A DNA stretch of 5,785 nucleotides from a candidate division WWE3 bacterium CG_4_9_14_3_um_filter_43_9 (GTDB lineage: Bacteria > Patescibacteriota > CPR3 > GCA-002780085), in the NCBI GenBank assembly GCA_002791435.1, contig PFXB01000067.1, forward strand, positions 1 to 5,785. The letters run 5' to 3'. This document shows positions 1 to 4,082 of this stretch, one piece after another. The notes under the pieces were generated by a model. It saw only the letters and a list, made by a program, of their open reading frames with translations, searched no databases and was not told where the DNA came from. Numbering within the stretch: position 1 is the first letter of the stretch; each line of letters opens with the position of its first letter. The translations under genes and the position numbers were made by a program.

Positions 1-36
1 TTCGAGGTGTAGCCGCAGGCGCAACACCACCTCGAA
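1..36. repeat. Palindromic repeat downstream of nrdG
   Basis: Perfect 9-bp arms TTCGAGGTG (1-9) and CACCTCGAA (28-36). The loop contains a nested GCC-GCA-GGC hairpin (12-20) and ACACC (24-28), which can pair with GGTGT (6-10), so two stem registers are possible. The next 77 nt to the nrdG stop are AT-rich with no gene. It may act as a transcript end or a dispersed repeat, and it may extend beyond the window. Confidence 0.6.
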
Positions 37-113
37 GGTGTTTGCAACGAAACTGTCATTTTGTTTTGCGGTTGCTATATATTAATTCTAAATTTTAAAT
101 TTTAACTTATTTT

Positions 114-818
114 TTACACTCCTCTTAATCTTACCGTCCTGACAATTTCTCGCAACATTTTTGTCATCTTTTCCATCTCTTTTTTTGAATAGGGTTTAAT
201 TTTGGTAAATTCTGGGTTAAGAGTATTGTGCGGAACAAACTGTTGCAAAAACCATCTTTTGGCCCAGGGAATGCTTTCGGCTAAATCAAACAAGTCAACC
301 TTAGATAAAAATCCTGGCACAACCGTTGTCCGGAATTCATAATTGACACCTGACTTACGGATCATATTCATGCTTTTTTGAATATCTGACAAGTTGACCT
401 TAATACCGGTAGCTTTCTGATAGCGCTCATCAAATGGAGCTTTCAAATCCATGGAAAGATAGTCTAGCAGATTTCGCTTAAAAAGAACCTGCAACATTTC
501 CGGGTGGCTACCGTTGGTTTCCAACATGGTCTTCAGATTTAATTGCTTGATTTTGAGCAGAAACTGGGGCAAGTTTGGCTGCAGGGTCGGTTCTCCGCCG
601 GTTATAACTACTCCGTCAATCCAGCTCCGCCGCTTGGCCAAATCAACCAACACCTCATCTTCTGGAATGGTGGTTAAATTTTGAGGCCTTAAAACTAAGT
701 CCGAGTTATGACAAAACGGGCAGCGAAAATTGCAATGCGGCAAAAAAATAACGGCCGCGATTTCCCCCGGCCATTCTATGAGTGAAGTTTTTAAAAAACC
801 CTTGATTAAAAATTCCAT
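114..818 (-). CDS. nrdG: Anaerobic ribonucleoside-triphosphate reductase activating protein (radical SAM)
   Basis: A 234-residue radical SAM enzyme. Its [4Fe-4S] cluster motif is CNFRCPFC (Cys29, Cys33, Cys36), followed by the SAM-binding GGEPTLQ at 74-80. KGFLKTSLIEWPG at the N-terminus and LPHCNFRCPFCHN fit the NrdG-type activase family (the TIGR02495 group, about 220-235 residues). These cleave S-adenosylmethionine to place a glycyl radical on NrdD, here presumably Gly542 of the visible nrdD product. The gene is not adjacent to nrdD but lies five reading frames downstream, counting the broken gene, with the nucleotide-pool genes between. It begins within the TAATG overlap with the metallo-beta-lactamase gene and has no clear ribosome site of its own, so it probably relies on reinitiation. 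It ends with TAA and is the last gene in the window. An activase for a different glycyl-radical enzyme cannot be excluded, but nrdD in the same cluster makes NrdG most likely. Confidence 0.9.
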   Translation of the reverse strand: MEFLIKGFLKTSLIEWPGEIAAVIFLPHCNFRCPFCHNSDLVLRPQNLTTIPEDEVLVDLAKRRSWIDGVVITGGEPTLQPNLPQFLLKIKQLNLKTMLETNGSHPEMLQVLFKRNLLDYLSMDLKAPFDERYQKATGIKVNLSDIQKSMNMIRKSGVNYEFRTTVVPGFLSKVDLFDLAESIPWAKRWFLQQFVPHNTLNPEFTKIKPYSKKEMEKMTKMLREIVRTVRLRGV

Positions 819-1636
819 TATATTTCAAGTGACAGATGGTCCTCGGAAAGAATAATTTCTCCCTTAAAATATCTTTGTGCGGCTTCTTTCATCTTTTCCT
901 GCTGAGTAATAAATTCGGCCACAAAATGGGTTAAAACTAATTTTTTAACCCGAGCGGATTGGGCTATTTTCCCGACATCGATGGCGGGAAAATGGCCGCT
1001 TTTCTCTGCTAACTTTGAATCTATAGGGCAAAAAACCTCATGAATTAACAAATCTGCTTGCCTCGCTTTCTCAACCGTGATTGGCAAAGGAACCGTATCG
1101 GAAGGATAAACCACCTTTTTCCCTTCAGCCCGAATTATAATCCCGTAGCTTTCAGTCGGCAGTCTCCCCGGCTTTTTCTTTTCATGCCTTGTCTTGAAAA
1201 ACTCAAGTGATTCAAATCCATAAGCATTTCTGATGATATTTTTATGACTGATACCGACAAGGGGAAGATTTTTTCTGATCGGCTCTCTTTCTATTGAACC
1301 GGTAGAATAAATGATGGTTTCAATCATTTCCCAAATATTTTTAGAAGTTAAAACGTCGCATAATTTCTGATCCGTATATAAAACTTTTTTGATGTTTCCT
1401 AACCGAGAATAAAGAAGTGGAAGGCCCAACGAATGGTCCATGTGAATATGGGATAAAAAGACCGCCTCTAAATCTTGCGGATTATAACCACAATCTTTGA
1501 GTTCGCGGAAGATAGAGCCACCCCAACCCGTATCGACAAGCAAATATCCCTGATGGTTTTTAGGTTGAACCGCCAACGAGGTGGCGTTCAGTAAATCCGG
1601 ACACGTAGCCCCTGTTCCTAAAAAAGTAATTTTCAT
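818..1636 (-). CDS. RNase Z-like metallo-beta-lactamase-fold hydrolase
   Basis: A 272-residue single-domain metallo-beta-lactamase-fold protein with a full set of two-metal ligands: HIHMDH at 63-68, a candidate His151, Asp180 in YPSDT, His215 in SGHFPAID, and His237 in LVLTHF. The sequence begins MKITFLGTGAT and contains LLIHE (197-200), both typical of the RNase Z/ElaC branch. However, the RNase Z start motif with P-x-K-x-R-N is replaced here by CPDLLNATS, so tRNA 3' processing is uncertain and another phosphodiesterase or hydrolase role is possible. The start is firm: GGAGAAGG lies 4 nt before the ATG, which overlaps the stop of the broken upstream gene as ATGA. Its TAA shares one base with the ATG of the radical SAM gene (TAATG), implying coupled translation with the reductase activase. 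No signal peptide is seen. Confidence 0.86.
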   Translation of the reverse strand: MKITFLGTGATCPDLLNATSLAVQPKNHQGYLLVDTGWGGSIFRELKDCGYNPQDLEAVFLSHIHMDHSLGLPLLYSRLGNIKKVLYTDQKLCDVLTSKNIWEMIETIIYSTGSIEREPIRKNLPLVGISHKNIIRNAYGFESLEFFKTRHEKKKPGRLPTESYGIIIRAEGKKVVYPSDTVPLPITVEKARQADLLIHEVFCPIDSKLAEKSGHFPAIDVGKIAQSARVKKLVLTHFVAEFITQQEKMKEAAQRYFKGEIILSEDHLSLEI

Positions 1637-2053
1637 TCAACCTTCTCCAGTCTAAAAATCACCTGACCCAAATCTTGATATTGGTTTCCGGGGTGTGGAC
1701 AGCCCCAAAATAAATCTTCATCTTGGGGTAATCAGGGGAATTTTCCGTTGTGGAGTAAAACCCCAACTGCCGGCATCAAGGCTTCTTGAGCATATAGACA
1801 CATCTTTTTATCAGGACCGAACTCGTCAAAAATGAATCTCCCCCAACCTTACGGTCGGGGTATCTTCTTTTTCTTCGCTTCACATGAGCCCGACTTCGTC
1901 GGGTTAGCTTCATCTGCGAGCTGACGCTTGCGGTATTAAGCTTGGAAAAATAAATTCTTCTCCGACTTTATGTCCGAAACTGCGGCGTACATGTTTCAGC
2001 CCTTCGATTTTGATAATTTTTACCCTGACTTTTTGAAATTTTGTATTTTGCAT
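1633..2053 (-). pseudogene. Broken TIGR04076-like small protein gene (repeat insertion plus in-frame UGA)
   Basis: This gap holds a degraded gene. The 5' half starts at ATG 2051-2053, with GGAG 7 nt upstream, and reads MQNTKFQKVRVKIIKIEG...GHKVGEEFIF before running into repeat DNA and a stop at 1910-1912. The 3' half, shifted by one frame, resumes at about 1836 as FIFDEFGPDKKMCLYAQEALMP and continues through GKFP, an in-frame TGA (1732-1734), then LPQDEDLFWGCPHPGN...VIFRLEKVE. It ends in TGA at 1633-1635, overlapping the next ATG as ATGA. Joined at FIF, it would be a protein of roughly 100 residues. The order (KV.V...HKVGEEF, later Cys, FP[W], CP.P, final VIFRLE) resembles the uncharacterised TIGR04076 family as I remember it. 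The TGA falls where that family has Trp in FPW, suggesting a TGG-to-TGA nonsense change. Function is unknown. Confidence is high that it is a broken gene and moderate for the family. Confidence 0.66.
1838..1945 (-). mobile_element. Small palindromic repeat element inserted in the TIGR04076-like gene
   Basis: About 108 nt of non-coding, hairpin-rich DNA interrupt the broken gene. It holds two stem-loops: CCCGAC-TTC-GTCGGG at 1889-1903, a perfect 6-bp stem, and one at 1841-1860. Read as minus-strand RNA, the second is an 8-bp stem CCCCGACC/GGUUGGGG with one G-U pair and a GUAA (GNRA) loop. The element is flanked by ATTTATTTTT (1946-1955) and ATTCATTTTT (1828-1837), 9 of 10 identical, which looks like a target-site duplication. 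Removing the element plus one flank restores the reading frame. There is no coding capacity, so any movement would depend on a transposase elsewhere. Exact ends are approximate. Confidence 0.55.
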
Positions 2054-2054
2054 T

Positions 2055-2076
2055 CTTCGACTCCGCTCAGGACAAG
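2055..2076. repeat. Short intergenic repeat-like motif before the broken gene
   Basis: On the plus strand this reads CTTCGACTCCGCTCAGGACA, a motif of a type that I associate with dispersed intergenic repeats in small bacterial genomes. It fills nearly the whole gap between the downstream Nudix stop and the ATG of the broken gene and supplies that gene's GGAG. Copy number cannot be judged from one window. Confidence 0.4.
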
Positions 2077-2083
2077 TTTTGAT

Positions 2084-2509
2084 TTAATCCTTAATCCATC
2101 CCAGAAATGTGAAGAGCTGTTGGGAAAGCGGATTGTGTTTTAATTCTTTCAATTTTTCTTTAGAAACCCAGGTAGGATTGACAAGATCGTCTTGGGCTTT
2201 AAGAATTCCACCGCTCATTTTGGTTAAAAAATTGAGTGCAATAATATGGTAATTTTCTTTTTGACCGTCACGTTTTATCTTCCAGGTAAAATCTTCAGAA
2301 AAATTAATCGGCCGTATAATCTCAATGTCGAGATTGGTTTCTTCTTTTACTTCACGTTTAACTGCATCTTCAATTTTTTCTCCTTCTTCAATGGCTCCCC
2401 CGGGCAAAATCCAACAACCGGGATAAATTCTACCGTTCTCTTTTTGGCCAAGTAAAATTTCACCTTTCTCATTTTCAATAATTACACCTACACCGATCAA
2501 ATTTTTCAT
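2084..2509 (-). CDS. Nudix hydrolase (MutT-like, downstream copy)
   Basis: A 141-residue Nudix pyrophosphohydrolase. After an N-terminal strand (LIGVGVIIENEKGEILLGQ) comes the WILPGGAIEEGE element. The Nudix box runs from Gly38 through Glu44 to REVKEE at 52-57; the final Gly is replaced by Asn (EETNL). A C-terminal NPTWVSKEKL segment is typical of MutT-like members. The ATG overlaps the dcd stop as ATGA, and GGAG lies 7 nt upstream within the end of dcd, so the start is well supported. It ends with TAA. It differs clearly from the other Nudix protein in this cluster outside the box, so it is not a recent tandem duplicate. Probable role is clearing a damaged or surplus nucleoside triphosphate beside dCTP deaminase; the real substrate is unknown, and alternatives include other nucleoside diphosphate derivatives. 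Confidence 0.9.
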   Translation of the reverse strand: MKNLIGVGVIIENEKGEILLGQKENGRIYPGCWILPGGAIEEGEKIEDAVKREVKEETNLDIEIIRPINFSEDFTWKIKRDGQKENYHIIALNFLTKMSGGILKAQDDLVNPTWVSKEKLKELKHNPLSQQLFTFLGWIKD

Positions 2510-3075
2510 GTCGCTTCTCCGCTAATTTTTGATGCCAAGGGGCTTACCTGATTAATATATTTGGCGGTTTTCTTTTGAAAATATGGTACTTCTGCTGGAG
2601 ATGTCAATTCTTCAAAAGTCATGGAACAAATCCGCATTCCGGGGTACAAAGCCACCGGCATCCGGCCCAAATTTCCAATTTCCATAGTTGCTTTTCCCCT
2701 CCAACCCGGATCAAAAATGGCGGCCGTGGAATGAACAATGATTCCCAGCCTTCCAAGGCTTGACCGACCCTCAAGCCTTCCAAGAAGATCATCTGGCAGG
2801 TCAATATATTCCTGAGTGACGGCTAAAACAAAATCATGGGGCTGCATAATAAAAGGCTTGTCTTTTTCCACAACGATTTCCTTCATCAGATTCTCATCTT
2901 GGGGTTGACGCGGATCGATATATGGAAAAGAGGAATGATTAAATACTTTGAAAACGTTACCTAATTTAAAATCCAGCGAACAGGAACCAAGCTGTTCCTC
3001 CAAATCAGGAGGAGGATCGATTTTTATTTTTCCCGTTTTCAAGGCTTTTTTAATATCAGAATCCGCAAGAATCAT
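2506..3075 (-). CDS. dcd: dCTP deaminase (possibly bifunctional with dUTPase activity)
   Basis: A 189-residue, full-length cytoplasmic enzyme of the dUTPase/dCTP deaminase superfamily, usually a homotrimer. It converts dCTP to dUTP, feeding thymidylate synthesis. Conserved elements are MILADSDI at the N-terminus, GSCSLDFKLG (30-39), the nucleotide-binding EGRSSLGRLG (102-111), HSTAAIFDPGWRGKATMEIGN (115-135) with the presumed catalytic Glu132, and KYINQ near the C-terminus (172-176). The HSTA...FDPG segment and RSSLGRLG resemble the bifunctional dCTP deaminase/dUTPases (Mycobacterium, Methanocaldococcus) more than E. coli Dcd, which has HVTAHRIDPG. A dUTPase activity releasing dUMP directly is therefore plausible but not provable here, and no separate dUTPase gene is visible. 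The gene sits between two Nudix genes with ATGA overlaps at both ends (3072-3075 and 2506-2509). Its own ribosome site is weak, consistent with coupling. Confidence 0.94.
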   Translation of the reverse strand: MILADSDIKKALKTGKIKIDPPPDLEEQLGSCSLDFKLGNVFKVFNHSSFPYIDPRQPQDENLMKEIVVEKDKPFIMQPHDFVLAVTQEYIDLPDDLLGRLEGRSSLGRLGIIVHSTAAIFDPGWRGKATMEIGNLGRMPVALYPGMRICSMTFEELTSPAEVPYFQKKTAKYINQVSPLASKISGEAT

Positions 3076-3491
3076 CGTTTTAGTTTCCCGTATTCATTAA
3101 TTTCTTCGGCAAAGTATTTCATCAAAGACTCATATTGGGTAAGTTCTGAGGGACTTGCCCAACGAAATTCAACCTGCTCGTCGGTTTTTAAAGTAATCTC
3201 ACCTGAAACATACCGGCAAACATAGGTAACCATAATAACTTCGTTTTCGGCTTTCTTCTCGCCGCGGTAAAAATGGGTTGTGTAAATCGGAAATAAAGGC
3301 TCAATTTCTAAACTTACCTCTTCCCTAACCTCTCTTTTCAAGCCGGTAACTAAGTCTTCTCCCTGTTCTATTCTTCCCGAAACAAACTCCCAAACGTTAC
3401 CTAACCAGCGCTTAGGATTTCTTCTGGTAATCAAGACCTTGCCGTCTTTCTCGATGATGGCGTTACCCGCCACCATAAATTTTCCAGCCAT
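3072..3491 (-). CDS. Nudix hydrolase (upstream copy)
   Basis: Nudix-fold pyrophosphohydrolase of 139 residues, expected to cleave a nucleoside diphosphate linked to another group, with Mg2+. The Nudix box begins at Gly39 (GRIEQGE) and continues to REVREE at residues 53-58. All acidic metal ligands are present, but the usual Gly after the box is Ser (EEVSL). The chosen ATG at 3489-3491 has a good Shine-Dalgarno (AGAAAGGA, AGGA 6 nt away) and begins just before the fold (MVAGNAII). A longer start at 3546-3548 would add 19 residues, but that ATG is the CAT of a palindromic repeat and has no suitably spaced ribosome site. The stop TGA overlaps the dcd start as ATGA, so the two are probably translationally coupled. 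Substrate is unknown; the dcd partner suggests a dNTP or damaged nucleotide. The overall fold match resembles MutT-like enzymes. Confidence 0.88.
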   Translation of the reverse strand: MAGKFMVAGNAIIEKDGKVLITRRNPKRWLGNVWEFVSGRIEQGEDLVTGLKREVREEVSLEIEPLFPIYTTHFYRGEKKAENEVIMVTYVCRYVSGEITLKTDEQVEFRWASPSELTQYESLMKYFAEEINEYGKLKR

Positions 3492-3543
3492 CAATTTTCC
3501 TTTCTCTGGAAAATACACATGAACTTTAATGTTTGAGTTTTGT

Positions 3544-3569
3544 GTCATTCCTGCGAAAGCAGGAATCCC
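3544..3569. repeat. ATTCC-type palindromic repeat, copy 1
   Basis: GTC followed by a perfect stem ATTCCTGC / GCAGGAAT (3547-3554 and 3559-3566) around a GAAA loop on the plus strand. The CAT at 3546-3548 read on the minus strand forms an ATG in frame with the Nudix gene, so this repeat offers an alternative upstream start. Confidence 0.75.
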
Positions 3570-3584
3570 GTTCTCTCCGTCTTT

Positions 3585-3610
3585 GTCATTCCCGACCTGA
3601 TCGGGAATCC
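3585..3610. repeat. ATTCC-type palindromic repeat, copy 2
   Basis: GTC followed by the stem ATTCCCGA / TCGGGAAT (3588-3595 and 3601-3608) with a 5-nt loop. It has the same orientation and the same GTCATTCC...GGAATCC frame as copy 1, but a different inner stem and loop, so it is the same repeat class rather than a fresh duplicate. Confidence 0.75.
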
Positions 3611-3620
3611 ATAAGATAAA

Positions 3621-3649
3621 ATCATATTTTTATAGTTTCCCGTTTTCAC
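3621..3649 (-). promoter_or_regulatory. Weak candidate promoter for the nudix-dcd-nudix genes
   Basis: On the minus strand, GTGAAA (3644-3649; 4 of 6 against TTGACA) lies 17 bp before TATGAT (3621-3626; 5 of 6 against TATAAT) in the only AT-rich part of the spacer. The -35 part falls inside repeat copy 3. This is pattern matching only; transcription could equally come through from nrdD. Confidence 0.22.
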
Positions 3650-3659
3650 GGGAATGACA
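3636..3659. repeat. ATTCC-type palindromic repeat, copy 3 (inverted)
   Basis: Stem TTCCCGT / ACGGGAA (3637-3643 and 3648-3654) followed by TGAC, so the GTCATTCC end faces the opposite way to copies 1 and 2. The minus-strand loop is GAAA, the same loop as copy 1 on the plus strand. Together with copies 1 and 2 it makes an inverted arrangement like paired REP elements. Confidence 0.72.
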
Positions 3660-3680
3660 AATGTACTTCTCCATGCGCTC

Positions 3681-3697
3681 CCCGCCGAGTCGGCGGG
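3681..3697. repeat. GC-rich hairpin in the nrdH-nudix spacer
   Basis: Perfect 7-bp stem CCCGCCG / CGGCGGG around AGT. It lies 67 nt past the redoxin stop. It could end or attenuate the nrdD-redoxin transcript, but no T-run follows on the minus strand, so a standard intrinsic terminator is not supported. Confidence 0.55.
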
Positions 3698-3763
3698 TCG
3701 CTTAGTCAAAACATAACAGTCTTATTGTTCGACCGAAGTGAAAAACGGCCCTACTTTTTACTT

Positions 3764-4027
3764 TTATCGCGCTTTTTCAAAAATCTCATCCGGAGTTGGA
3801 GTTTCGCCTCGCCAGCTTTTTATTTCTTGGCCCGATTCGTTAATTAGCACAAATGACGGTGTCGCTTGAATTGAGTAAAAGGCTCCTTCTGCCATACCGT
3901 CGACTTCGGTGATATCATACCACTCAACATTTATTTTATCCGCCTTTTCGTACTCTAATTTCTTTCCGAGCTCTTTAGCCGGCGGACAATTTGGACAATT
4001 AGGACTTATGAATATTTTTAGGATCAT
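3764..4027 (-). CDS. Small thioredoxin/glutaredoxin-like protein (NrdH-type redoxin)
   Basis: An 87-residue protein of the thioredoxin fold, essentially a minimal domain. It has an N-terminal beta strand, the redox motif CPNC at residues 11-14 followed by PP, and the cis-proline segment ATPSF at 55-59. No signal peptide or membrane segment is seen, so it is probably cytoplasmic. The frame is open further upstream to 4249, but that extension overlaps the conserved C-terminus of nrdD in another frame. The ATG at 4025-4027 gives the standard fold start (MILKIF) and has a purine-rich AAGAGAG just upstream, a modest ribosome site. It lies 55 nt after nrdD and is probably in the same transcript. 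Certain class III reductases, such as that of Methanosarcina barkeri, take electrons through a redoxin encoded in the nrdD operon. By analogy this is the likely electron donor, but that is inference. It could also be a general disulfide reductase. Confidence 0.85.
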   Translation of the reverse strand: MILKIFISPNCPNCPPAKELGKKLEYEKADKINVEWYDITEVDGMAEGAFYSIQATPSFVLINESGQEIKSWRGETPTPDEIFEKAR

Positions 4028-4082
4028 CTTGCTCTCTTGAGGAAAACTGTCTGAAAAAACTGCTCCCTGCTGAAGATTAGCT

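Noticed and set aside
1732..1734. UGA recoded as Trp or Gly, explaining the in-frame UGA in the broken gene
   Set aside because: nrdD, the first Nudix gene, dcd and the broken gene itself all end at UGA, three of them in ATGA overlaps, and nrdD ends right after its conserved C-terminus. A frameshifting insertion in the same gene also favours decay over recoding.
1732..1734. UGA as selenocysteine
   Set aside because: No convincing SECIS hairpin is evident just downstream, and the family pattern suggests Trp rather than Cys at this place.
2246..2763. Plus-strand and alternative-frame ORFs opposite the Nudix and dcd genes
   Set aside because: They lie antisense to, or out of frame with, well-supported conserved genes and show no recognisable domains.
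3544..3659. CRISPR array
   Set aside because: Only three non-identical palindromes of mixed orientation, with unequal spacing and no constant repeat-spacer unit.
3681..3697. Intrinsic terminator of the nrdD-redoxin transcript
   Set aside because: A strong stem exists but no U-run follows in the direction of transcription.
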